Assembly (NCBI GenBank): GCA_010015655.1
Contig: ML976685.1
Coordinates: 257,820 to 321,819, forward strand
DNA length: 64,000 nt
DNA from: Bimuria novae-zelandiae CBS 107.79
Lineage: Eukaryota > Ascomycota > Dothideomycetes > Pleosporales > Didymosphaeriaceae
Reading direction: 5' to 3'
In this document: one piece after another, positions 48,630-58,035 of the stretch
How positions within the stretch are numbered: the stretch's first letter is position 1
How the letters are laid out: each line of letters opens with the position of its first letter
The notes under the pieces: model-generated
What the model was told of the DNA's origin: nothing
Databases searched by the model: none
What the model saw: only the letters and a program-made list of their open reading frames with translations
Position numbers and translations under genes: made by a program

Positions 48630-50850
48630 TTATTATATAGTTTAACTTTATTATAAAATATAAGAGTCGGCACGTAAGCGTAAAAATAATAAAAAGAAAA
48701 AAATAGTTTACTACTATAATTATTAATTAGCGTAGAATAAGTGTATTATAAAATATTATAAAAGTACTAGGCTTCTAACTATAGCATATAGTTATAATAA
48801 TTAGGGAGCTTATAAATAAAGTCTATTAAAGAGAGAAAGTTCTATTAAAATACCTAACTATTTATAAGTTTAGAGGAATCGCGTGCTTGGCTACTTGGCT
48901 ACTTAGCTACTTAGCTACTTGGCTTAACGTGTTTCACCACTCAGTGAGCCACACCACTCAGTGAGCCACCCCACCAAAATCGCAACGCGTCTTCTTGCAA
49001 TAGCTCCACAACCACGCGATAAAATATATAGAAAATAGATCTATTTAATGCGCGTTATCTAATAGTACACTAAGTTCTTTTGTGACCTTGTTCGTGGCAC
49101 CTGCTGCAGGTTGGTGGTGCTCGAGGCCTACTTGGCTGCCCCGCCTGCTCTACCTGCTGGAGCACCCTTTCGGCCTCTGCAGCAAGCAATTGACCTTCCT
49201 CTACCCGCAGAGCTCCTCCACAGGCTATATACTGTCGGCGCTATTGCCCCTTGCGCTGTTAGCGCTAACTTGCCTATTAAAGCTTCTTATTCTCCTCTAT
49301 AAGAATTGTTGCTAAATTTATCGTAAGCTAATAACCTTTAACAAGCTAGCAAATAGCCTAGCTAGTAGGGCTCTAGGATAGGCGATTAAGATAACTCTAA
49401 ATAAGTTAAGCCTACTGCTCTAGCTAAGTAATAGTATGCGGTGTCTTTACTATCTATACAACCTTAGTATTAGCTACTATCTTTAGCGAAGAAGGCGTCT
49501 TAACTACTATTAGCGATAATAGGACGCGTTCTTAATAAGCTAAGACTAGCCCTAACGCCTAAAAGCTAGCCTAGATATTTTACTCTAAAAGGACTGTCCC
49601 TTTAATACTTAGGTAGATCTATAAGAAGTCCTACTTATTAATATAAAAGACGCGTTATCGCGTAAGCTTAGACACCTAATAGCTATACGCGATTTTAAGA
49701 GGCAAAAAGTAGCCTATATTAAGTAGCTATAGGAGGTGCGACGTATATAGCGGTATACAGAGCGTAATAATTTTACTCTCTCTATAGAACTAGTTAAACT
49801 TAGGCGTTGCGTGGCTACCGTGGCCGTTAAGGATGAGCAGCCGGTAGGCCCCTACTATACAAGCCTCTATATGTTAGTAGAAGTGCTTTACCTACTTAAG
49901 GCTAAGCTTATTAGTCGTCTAGCTATTGTCGCTAACAGCGATAACCTAGCTAGGTAGAAGGCCTTAATACTAGCTCGCTTAGTAGAGCTTTCTTTATAGA
50001 ATTATAAATAGTAGGATTAATTAGCTAGACAGGTTAATACACTTAATCGCCGTTACCTACTTATAATTACCTAGCTATATAGTAACCGCGTAGCTAACTA
50101 TCTTAGAACTTATAATAACTTTTAAGGTCGCAGCGATCCCTATTATAAAGCTAGTCTTGTTAAAGTTATAGATATCTAAGTTAGAAATACTATATAACTA
50201 ACGCGTCTTATCTACAACCTTAAACTATGCGTAGATTATAATTAGGTTCTTAGATTTCGCGCGCTAAGAGTAGAATTTCTTTTCTACTTTATCTAGAGCT
50301 CTAGCTAAGCTTTAATAAAGCGCGATATCTAGTTCTTACTAACTAGCTAGGGAGGGGGCTCTTAGCCACGCGCGACAAGTAGATGGTTTGCTATTTGCTA
50401 TATATTAATAATATAGGGTAGAAATCCGCGTTAGTTAAGGTCTAGGATCTAATCTACTAGAGCGCGCTCCTCTATAGGGTGTAGCTTTCGTTTCTAAGCG
50501 TTAGTAGTAGCCTAAGGTAGAGTACCTAGAACGCGTCGGCGGAGGGTTAATTAGTTAACTTAATAGAGTTTACTAGTATATTAGTAGCTTAAAATCTATT
50601 TATTTTAAATCGCGTGCTTTAATAGAGCAAGTCTACCTTCTTTTTAAGCCTGCTAGGCTTGTTGGGCGGGCGGCATTGCGAGAGTTGTAAGAAGACGCGT
50701 CGCGATTTTGGTGGGGTGGCTCACTGAGTGGTGTGGCTCACTAAGTGGTGAAACACGTTAACTAGCTAGCGTAGTAAGCTCTAGCAAGGACCTAGTAAGC
50801 CTTTTATAACACCTACTCTTAAAGAACTTAAGAACCCTATAAAAACCTTA
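48630..50850 (+). mobile_element. E12: decayed fragment of an E1-family transposon, interrupted by E10
   Basis: Positions 48640-48925 and 50761-50800 align with the reverse complement of E1 (about 1390 down to 1105), including ATCGCGTGCTTGGCTAC and GTAAGCTCTAGCAAGG. The join across E10 restores continuous homology with one TA. Neither terminal repeat of this copy is seen. Sequence right of about 50800 no longer matches E1. An 8-bp unit (TTGGCTAC and variants) is repeated four to five times at 48888-48924, an expansion of GCTACTCGGCTGCTCGG in E1. Confidence 0.7.
48927..50758 (-). mobile_element. Pogo-type DNA transposon E10 with C-terminal zinc knuckle
   Basis: Inverted ends start ACGTGTTT followed by two identical 17-bp units CACCACTCAGTGAGCCA, then CCCCACCAAAATCGC. 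TA at 48925-48926 and 50759-50760. The minus-strand transposase relic shows IYNFNKTSF near 50150-50175 and a C-terminal zinc knuckle CSRCHEQGHKRT-C (49067-49108) with one stop inside. A GC-rich, almost unmutated patch covers about 49085-49310. Same lineage as E5 and E7. Confidence 0.9.
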
Positions 50851-51015
50851 GCTAAGCTTTTACGTTAGACTATTAAGATAAGTTTACTAAGCTATACTAA
50901 AATTATAATAGAAAACTCTTAATAGGATTCTATTAAAATATCCTCCTGTAGATCGATCAAACACTTGGCTACTTCCTTTACTTTCCTCAAAGCGAACACC
51001 CATATTACAGAAATC

Positions 51016-52330
51016 ATGCCAGAAAATCGCAAAAGGGCTGAATCCCAGGCATCTCTCCCGGGTGCCGCGACGGCTACGGCGACCTCTGCAATGCCAACAG
51101 CTGTGGCTCTAGCTGTCGCACAGCCGCACAGCGGGTATGGCTGGCTTTCGTCTCATATCTCTCATGAGCTGAGTGGCAAAAGATCTACGGGTAATTATCC
51201 TATAGCTTACACATGTAGCAACGGCTGATGGGCATGGCCGTAGAAAACGATCCGGAGTTAGCAGAGCAGCATGACACAGACCAAGCAGGTGAAATCTCCA
51301 GGTCAAAACACCCACCGGAAAGGCTTGATGAGGTTCAACTGGCTGGCAACAGCTTGCATAATGCTTCTAGACACGATGGCGCTGGCGACAAGCTACCAAG
51401 TACGCTTACAACTGTGCAAGCAGCACTCCACATAGTATTGGAGATACGTCAAAGGCTTGGTCAAGTATCAAATGCTCGTACTATGAACCTAGAGCAGCAA
51501 GATCGGGAAGACGCCGAGCCTGTCCAGAACGGCTCGCCTCGCGGACAAGCCACGACAACGCATGAGGCTTTCCCAGACGATAGGCTGTCCGCGGCGCTGA
51601 ACTTACTCAAAAAAGGCTTTGCGACTGTGGATTTTGCGAAGACCATCATCTCGGAAGAAATGCCTCTAGGCAGTGACGAAATCTTGGTGAAACTCTATCA
51701 TCGTACGATCCTAGTTGGCTAGGCACAATCGGAATTACGGTTACTCATTCAACTCCACGAATTGAGGCTGTCATTTTCACAGCCAGTGTGGGTGGACTTC
51801 TTTCGGAACAGGCTGGACATTCTTGCTGAAACAGCACAGACCTCAAGCATCACCTATGGGCTCTCCCTCAGAGTTTCAGTCAATCAGTCGCATCAATGCC
51901 AGCGATGCGCGTAATACTGGAGTACCTGGATCACAAGGTAACTCTAAGGAGTCGATGATATAAGAAAATACATCTGATGTATGACAGATGAACGCCAGGA
52001 CACGCGTGGATACGAAATCCCAATGACAACTCAACAGCGGCTCGATGCAATAATCACTGAGGTCGATACAGTCTCAAGGCTCGCAGAACGTTTAGCTCGT
52101 ACAGTGGAGTTGAGCAGAAACATGGTATCGTATGTTCGACTCGAGGCAGAGGAAAGCAGCCGGGATGATGATATCTGGCGACGTCTGAGCTACGTTGGCG
52201 CAGCTGAATAAGTGCAGCAGAAATACCTCAAGATGGTGGACACTAGGGTAGAGAACCTGAGAACTGCCCTTCGTAACGTACGTGCCTACGTTAGTGAGGG
52301 GACAAAGTCGATCAATGATGTCAGGGTAAT
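51016..52330 (+). pseudogene. Decaying hypothetical gene at the compartment border (unrecognised)
   Basis: Unrecognised. Frames with normal codon use follow each other on the plus strand: MPENRKRAESQASLPG... from ATG 51016 (an Ala/Thr-rich start); 51228-51722 (MAVENDPELAEQH... to EEMPLGSDEILVKLYHRTILVG); an in-frame TAG, after which the same frame continues AQSELRLLIQLHELRLSFSQPVWVDFFRNRLDILAETAQ; then 51981-52330 (TTQQRLDAIITEVDTVSRLAERLARTVELSRNMV..., coiled-coil-like) with another stop. I could not find an intron that joins 51134-51190 to 51219 in phase. It may be a real gene with several introns, but the TAG inside coding-like sequence suggests decay. No known domain. Confidence 0.45.
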
Positions 52331-52380
52331 CTAGCCGGAGAGACTTAGCTTCGGCTACTATTTCGACGGGATCATGTAAC

Positions 52381-52478
52381 AGGTCCCCGGAGTGAAATGG
52401 TTTTATGGAAGAAGTACATCCAGGGCCTATGTACGAGGTCCCGGAGTGACATGGTTTTATTGAGGGAGTACAACCAGG
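52381..52478. repeat. Imperfect 44-bp tandem repeat
   Basis: 52381-52424 and 52436-52478 are near-copies sharing AGGTCCC[C]GGAGTGA, ATGGTTTTAT and GAGTACA-CCAGG, separated by 11 bp. It lies directly downstream of the stop codon of the MDR gene (minus strand). Confidence 0.85.
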
Positions 52479-52481
52479 ATC

Positions 52482-53504
52482 CTACTTTAGTAAGTCTTTC
52501 TTGACGTGCACAACAACCTTCCCCTTCGCCCTGTGCGTCTTCAATCTTTCAAATGCCTTTGGCGCATCGTAAAATTCCCACACTGAATCAACAACAGGCT
52601 TCACCTTCCCTTCCTCAATCCACTTCGCCAGCCGCGCCAACTCTTCATGCCTAGTCTTCAGCACCACGAACTGGAACTTTCTCCGCCCACCCCCAAACAT
52701 CCCCGGAAGCAGCATATTCCTCGCGAGCTGCACCGCAGCCCCAACGCCCATCTCCGCCCCCACCTGAACAATCCTGCCCTCCTCCTTTACAAAATGATGG
52801 CACTCCTTGTACAAGTTCCTCGGGCTCCCCACATTATCCACTACTAGATCAAAAGTCCCTCCCTTCTCCTTCAGCGCCTCAACCACGTCCCCAGCCGTGT
52901 AATCAAGCACCTCGTCCGCGCCCAAGCTCTTACAAAGCTCCGCATTAGCTCCCGAACAAGAAGTGGTTACGTGACACCCCATCGCCTTCGCAATCTGGAG
53001 CCCGAAAATCCCAGTGCCGCCTGAGCCGCCGTTGATAAACACCCTATCCCCACGTCCCTCTTGCACATTCGGAACGATAGATTGAAACGCTGTTACCCCC
53101 GCCACACCCACGCCCGCCATCTCGTCCACGCTCCCTTCCAGCCCCTCTGGCACCCGCGCAACCGCGTCCTTCTCGACCGCGACGTACTGCGCCAGCGACC
53201 CTTTTCCGACGCCGAATACCAGCTCGCCGACACGGTACCCACTCGCCTGCGCACCGGTTTCGCAGACGCGCCCGCAGAAATCCTGGCCTGGCGTGCCGGG
53301 CGAAGTGAGCACGGGGATGGTAGGAAGGAGCTCGGGTACTTTGTAGTCTGCTGGGTTGAGAGCAGCCGCGTAGACCTCGACGAGGAGTTGTGTGGCTGTG
53401 ACGGAGGGTTTGGGGACGCCGGTGGCGGGGAGGTAGAGGTTTTTCTCGAGGCCAGAAGCTGTGGAGGTGTATTGCCAGGCGGACATTTTGGAGGTGGTGG
53501 ACAT
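52482..53504 (-). CDS. MDR-family quinone/enoyl oxidoreductase (zinc-independent alcohol dehydrogenase type)
   Basis: Single exon, 340 residues, the normal length for the family. N-terminal GroES-like fold with VEVYAAALNPADYK and GTPGQDFCGRV, then the Rossmann NADPH-binding segment FINGGSGGTGIFGLQIAKAMG (about residues 156-176), and the C-terminal PVVDSVWEFYDAPKAFERLKTHRAKGKVVV close. There is no zinc-ligand set of classical alcohol dehydrogenases, so it belongs with quinone oxidoreductase, RTN4IP1 and enoyl-reductase-like members. Substrate unknown; likely a cytosolic NADPH-dependent reductase. A second Met at position 7 is an alternative start. It is the first undamaged gene right of the transposon compartment and is transcribed toward it. 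Confidence 0.92.
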   Translation of the reverse strand: MSTTSKMSAWQYTSTASGLEKNLYLPATGVPKPSVTATQLLVEVYAAALNPADYKVPELLPTIPVLTSPGTPGQDFCGRVCETGAQASGYRVGELVFGVGKGSLAQYVAVEKDAVARVPEGLEGSVDEMAGVGVAGVTAFQSIVPNVQEGRGDRVFINGGSGGTGIFGLQIAKAMGCHVTTSCSGANAELCKSLGADEVLDYTAGDVVEALKEKGGTFDLVVDNVGSPRNLYKECHHFVKEEGRIVQVGAEMGVGAAVQLARNMLLPGMFGGGRRKFQFVVLKTRHEELARLAKWIEEGKVKPVVDSVWEFYDAPKAFERLKTHRAKGKVVVHVKKDLLK

Positions 53505-53995
53505 GTTGGGCTGTTGTTGTGGTAGAGGTGTGATTCTGAAGAGTTTGGGGTCGTGAGCGGTTCAAATGTTACAAGGGAGGCGCGTCATAGATGGCGCCGA
53601 TCGTGACTTGTATGCCTGCTGAGCGAATACCTTCCTGGCGCAGATAATTGGAATGGGTAGACGAGAGGTATCTCAGGCAGTAAGATGGCTTGAATTATAT
53701 GCGAGGCATTTGTAAAGTTTTCTCATCGTCTCGAACGTCACGTGCGACGGTTTTGCAAGGTCACTCTAAACCTATCAGGATTAGCTTAGAACCGTCTTGG
53801 AGCCGCGGTGCAGGAATCTGGCAGTTGCTTCAACACCCTCAAGCAGGTCAAATACCGGCAAAATGCAAAGCGCTCCACTGGCGGGTTTCATGGGATCCTG
53901 GCGCAACTTCCATGTTTGGGCTCAAACACTCCCCTACATATTCCTCCTTGCTCCTTTTCATCCTCCCATCCAACTCCTCACTTCACCCACCCCAT

Positions 53996-54992
53996 CTACC
54001 TATCCTTCCCCCTCGCCTCAAAAGGCGACCCCACCAACCCTACCGTACATAAATCCTCCCTCCCAGCCTTCCCCCTCATCTCCACCAACTCGCCAACATC
54101 CCAATTACACCACGCCACCCTGCCCCTCAACCACCCCTTCTCTCCCTCCCCCGCCCCACTAAGCCACAGCATGAAATGCGCCGGCAACTCCACGGTATCC
54201 TTCGGCACCTTGAAGACGTCCAGCCCCGCTTCCCGCATCATCTTCATCTCCACGACGCCCGGGTGCACCGAGCAGATGAAGAGCGACGGGTGCTCGTGCG
54301 CGAGGTACTCGACGAGCTTCGCAGCGGCGATTTTAGACGTCATATAGCCGGCGAGACCGGCGCCGACGGGGGCGGGGAAGAAGGCGCCGGCGGCAGAGAC
54401 GGAGAGGAGGGAGGCGGAGGGGGAGGCAGTGGGGAGGAAGGCGCGGGCGGCAATGTAGATGGATTTGACGTTTGTCTGTGTGCGGGCGGGGTGGTCAGCA
54501 GCTGAACAAGGGCGAGGCCAAGGAACGTTCTTCATGGCTCGTCCAGAAGTCTTGGAGCGGCGTATTGAGGATGGTGTCGGCGGGTGAGAGGTGCGCTGCG
54601 TTGAGTATGAGGACGTCCCAAGCGCCAACTCTGTGGGCGAGATCGTTTGTTGCGGCTTCGTCGGTCACCGAAAAGGGGAAAATGCTTGTCGTGGTGATGC
54701 TGGAGGTCTTTTTAATTTGGGAAGAAGTTTCCTCGAGAGCGGAGAAAGTGCGCCCCATAATGGCGATGTGCTTTGCCCCGGCATGGGCGAAGGCTATGGC
54801 AATTGCGCGGTTGATGCCGCTTCACTGTTCGTCGTTAGAAGAAGCTGCGAGGAGGATGACTTGGTAGTCACAAACAGCGCCAGTGATAATGACTGTCTTG
54901 CCTTTTTGGCTGAGGTTGGGATTGATCGGGTGGATGGCTGGGTAGGTGTCGTTATGCCATGTGGGAACGGGAGAGGGGAAAAGAGGTTCCAT
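53996..54992 (-). pseudogene. Short-chain dehydrogenase/reductase, probably damaged
   Basis: Starts at ATG 54992 (MEPLFPSPVPTWHNDTY...). KGKTVIITGA is the start of the TGxxxGxG cofactor loop, followed after a gap by SGINRAIAIAFAHAGAKHIAIMGR. Then come VLILNAA (NNAG-like strand), TNVKSIYIAARAFLP, a LLSVSAAG strand and GYMTSKIAAAKLVEYLA (YxxxK). It closes with a C-terminal region to 53996. An in-frame TGA sits where Arg of the glycine loop is expected, next to intron-like sequence (GTTTGT...AACAG). A second probable intron near 54455-54510 (GTTCCT...CACAG) leaves the flanks one base out of phase. Either the gene carries two lesions or my exon model is wrong. A TATATAA box lies on the minus strand at 55060-55066. 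Confidence 0.6.
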
Positions 54993-55770
54993 TGTGCGTT
55001 ATGAGAGTATTTCTTCCTCTTTTTCTCGCTGTGGGACTCTAGAAGAAGGCAGTCACACTTTATATACATTCCACCACCATATACACCAGTACGAGTGTGG
55101 CTCACAGTATGCAACTGTTGCAATCGAACAGGCAACAAAATGCGCTCACGTGACCGGCCCGTTCCCGAGTTCAAGTACAATGGTCCCTATACGCTTACCC
55201 TCTTAAATATCAATTCCGCTATTCGCACTAGTGCTTACGACAACAAAGTATCAGGTTCTAGTAAAAGGATACTAGCAGCTGATCAATAGGTTACCTAGGT
55301 ATTTACACGGATCAACCCGGTGGTATCCTATCCAATTACGAGCGGAACCGCCCAGCTCGTGCTCTCCAATAGTGTCTGAGTGCCTAAGACGACTGATGTA
55401 TACGTGCGCACTTGAGACTTGAAGAGTAAAAGGGCCAATCCTGGCATTAGCAAAAAGTGCAACGGTGGGAACATAAACAGCTCACAATTTTTGGGAATCC
55501 CCACTAGAGTTAGTTGTGTACTGACTCAAGTAAACCCTGCATGTGCGGTTTTTCGCACCGGGGATATGCCGATCTTTGGTGCTTGACTATGCTCAGTAGG
55601 AGCGGCTTGCGCTGCTGTGCATCAGAATACTGGCAGAGATGACAAAAACATAGAAGACGTGTCTGTTGAAGCTTGATGGCCACGACATGGATGACAAAAC
55701 GATTGGTATCTCGAACGTAGTAGCTAGACCAGTAGGAACATTGTGCGTCATATCCTTCGTATATTCCCTC
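54993..55770. promoter_or_regulatory. Spacer: SDR promoter side and ceramidase 3' side
   Basis: Between the minus-strand SDR start and the ceramidase stop. A minus-strand TATATAA at 55060-55066 lies about 70 bp upstream of the SDR ATG. Nothing else recognisable; short frames here have no motif. Confidence 0.4.
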
Positions 55771-58035
55771 TTAGGTCAACTTGAAGACGCCACTAGTGCC
55801 CGTAAAGGCTGTGATGGTGCCTCCGATCGCCTTGGAATCGCCGTAGTATTTGATGCGATACGTCCCCGCTGCGGGGCTCGTAATCGAGGTGTCCCAACTA
55901 ATGGTCACCTCGCTTGTTCCGGTCAGTCCGTTGATCCTCTTCCATCCGTAAACCAACTCCCAGTCCTTGTCATCGCGGATCTGCGTCCAGGTCCCGTCGC
56001 TGTTCTGCTTCTCGATAGCGGTGAAGGTGCCTTCAAGGCGAAGATTATTGCGAGGGTTTGCACCTTGGAAGACGGCGCGGACGAGCGAGCCGCGCGTGGA
56101 CGTCCCAGCAACGTCGGTAAGAACCTTACCATAGCTGTTGCCGCCGGCACCGTCGTAAACGACGCCAGTAATGAACGAAATGCTCCGGTCACGGTTGTCC
56201 GGTGGAGAAGGACCAGCTGGCGAGGAACCAGTTGCGCTATCGGACAAGTACGGGAGGTAGGTAAGCGTGGCGTTGATGTATGCGTTCAAAGTGTGAGGCC
56301 CGTGCAGCGTGGATGCGCCCTCGTAGCGCTGGACGCCGTATTCCTCCTCGGTGGTTATGTAGTGCGAGTAGGTATTGGCAGGTCCGCCAATGACAACGAT
56401 GGGTGGGGTCGATGAAGAAACGATGCTAGAGACGGCCTGGTTGTAGACGGCATCCCTCCAGCGGCGACCGGACATGGTAGTCGCCTCGCCCGGCGTGACG
56501 ATGATAAAGAACTGACCGATGCGCATGACCTGGATATCCACGATATTGGGAGACCAGGCATATGGTATTTTCGCTTCGCCAACGTTGAGCAGAATCGGCT
56601 TCGGCTGCTGGCATGCTTTCTGTGCAGCACTAGGCGGCGCAATGAGACCACCCACAGCATTCCAGAAGGGGTTGTTTGGAGCTCCCGAATCGTTTTGAAC
56701 AAAGTCAAAGGCACCTGGACCGTCCGAGGTACCGGCGGCAAAGGAGTTGCCCATTGCAGCAGAACATGTCCTCACCGTGGTCCCGTTCGGATGTTTAAAG
56801 GTATAATTGGAGAAGTCGACAAAGCTGTGGAACGAGCGCACGCTACCGGTAATAGACGTGAAGCCATTGGAGTTGTAAATGGTCTTGGCGCCGTCAGACT
56901 GTCGCTTTCCAATCTCGTAGCACGATTTGACACCGCCATCGTTCAGGCCAAAGAACGGACCTCTGCCGTGACAGTCTTGGCTCTTTCCACCACACGTGCT
57001 GTCCTCGAGTTTGCACTCTTGATTGGAGCCGTCCTCGCACCAGGCGCCGTTGACGTTGGGCGTGGTGTCGCCGACGTTTGCCTGCGAGAAGCCAGCGACG
57101 AATCCATCGGCGGCATTGGCCGAGGCAGCGTTGGCAGCAATGTCTTGCTCGAACAAGTAAGCAGCGACGCCCTTGTTGTCTGCAGCAACAACGGTCTGGT
57201 TTCCCAGCAAGCTGGTGCCGTGCACGGCGAACCAGTTCAGGATGCCAATGTTCTTGCCATCGCTCGCTCTGGTGAACTTGAGCAGAGACATGGTCTTGTC
57301 GACGTTGTCGGTGTAGCGAGCTCGCTCCGCTGCCGGATTTGCCAGGTAGGCATACAGACTGCGGTTGATGTTGGCATTGGAGACTTTGCCACTGGCGGAG
57401 CTGACGGTGCCCAGGGTCAGACCCTCGTGGGCCCGCTTGATGGACAGCACAGCGCCGTCGACAATGGCCTGGTAGCTCTGCTTGTCGAAGCCCAAGCTGG
57501 TAATCTGCGGCAGCAGATAGTTGAGCCAAGCACCTGGTCCGGAATGGCTGTGTGTGCCTGTTACGGCGACGTTCTTTTGCGAGTACATGGAGTAGCCAGA
57601 GCCCAGGTTGCGAAGGCCCTCCAAGATGCCATTGCGGATGGCCGTGTCCCCAGACTGCGTGTCCAGGACCATGTAGACGATGCGGTCATTGGGGTTGCTC
57701 GGACTGCCCACGATGAAGGCACGCGAGTAGAGGCGCTGACGTAGTCCGGTGCCGATTTGCGACGAGTTGGCATAGCCCATCAAGTTGAGCTCGACGACGG
57801 GTCCAGTGATGTCCGCCTTTCCCACGCCGATGAGATACTGGGACGGGTTGTCGGCAGCAGCTCCAGCCTGCTTCGGGCGGAAGAGCTGCGTGTGCTCATA
57901 CTTGGTGTAGTCCTGGTCGAGACGGCCATGCCAGAAGTCGACATGCGGGAAGCCGAGGTTGACGACCAGCTGGCTGAATATCAAGATGGCGAAGAGGGAG
58001 GCGCCAAAGGCGAGGGCGGCGTGTGAGCGAGCCAT
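55771..58035 (-). CDS. Neutral/alkaline ceramidase
   Basis: Single exon, 754 residues, near the usual length for neutral ceramidases. It hydrolyses ceramide to sphingosine and a fatty acid, usually in the secretory pathway, at the membrane or outside the cell. The N-terminus has a hydrophobic segment (about residues 6-28) that can act as signal peptide or anchor. Family marks: YLIGVGKADITGP, MGYANSSQIGTGLRQRLYSRAF, the zinc-binding GTHSHSGPGAW, NWFAVHGTS, FSQANVGDTTPNVNGAWC, GGKSQDCHGRGPFF, and a C-terminal immunoglobulin-like domain (about 600-754). The catalytic hexapeptide reads GDTTPN, where well-studied enzymes have GDVSPN with the nucleophilic serine; Thr stands in its place. The rest is complete and undamaged. 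Upstream, the divergent BCAS2 gene starts 361 bp away. Confidence 0.95.
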   Translation of the reverse strand: MARSHAALAFGASLFAILIFSQLVVNLGFPHVDFWHGRLDQDYTKYEHTQLFRPKQAGAAADNPSQYLIGVGKADITGPVVELNLMGYANSSQIGTGLRQRLYSRAFIVGSPSNPNDRIVYMVLDTQSGDTAIRNGILEGLRNLGSGYSMYSQKNVAVTGTHSHSGPGAWLNYLLPQITSLGFDKQSYQAIVDGAVLSIKRAHEGLTLGTVSSASGKVSNANINRSLYAYLANPAAERARYTDNVDKTMSLLKFTRASDGKNIGILNWFAVHGTSLLGNQTVVAADNKGVAAYLFEQDIAANAASANAADGFVAGFSQANVGDTTPNVNGAWCEDGSNQECKLEDSTCGGKSQDCHGRGPFFGLNDGGVKSCYEIGKRQSDGAKTIYNSNGFTSITGSVRSFHSFVDFSNYTFKHPNGTTVRTCSAAMGNSFAAGTSDGPGAFDFVQNDSGAPNNPFWNAVGGLIAPPSAAQKACQQPKPILLNVGEAKIPYAWSPNIVDIQVMRIGQFFIIVTPGEATTMSGRRWRDAVYNQAVSSIVSSSTPPIVVIGGPANTYSHYITTEEEYGVQRYEGASTLHGPHTLNAYINATLTYLPYLSDSATGSSPAGPSPPDNRDRSISFITGVVYDGAGGNSYGKVLTDVAGTSTRGSLVRAVFQGANPRNNLRLEGTFTAIEKQNSDGTWTQIRDDKDWELVYGWKRINGLTGTSEVTISWDTSITSPAAGTYRIKYYGDSKAIGGTITAFTGTSGVFKLT

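Noticed and set aside
18890..50760. Tandem 17-bp and 8-bp units as a CRISPR array or telomere-like repeat
   Set aside because: Units come only in pairs inside inverted transposon ends or as a short array of a few copies, with no spacers and no telomere motif.
53044..53565. Frames opposite or out of phase with the MDR oxidoreductase
   Set aside because: GC-rich shadow frames with Arg/Ala/Pro-rich sequence overlapping a complete 340-residue enzyme.
55666..57744. Long plus-strand frames of 249 and 349 codons opposite the ceramidase gene
   Set aside because: They are antisense shadows of a complete, well-conserved ceramidase frame with strong codon bias; they show no motifs of their own.
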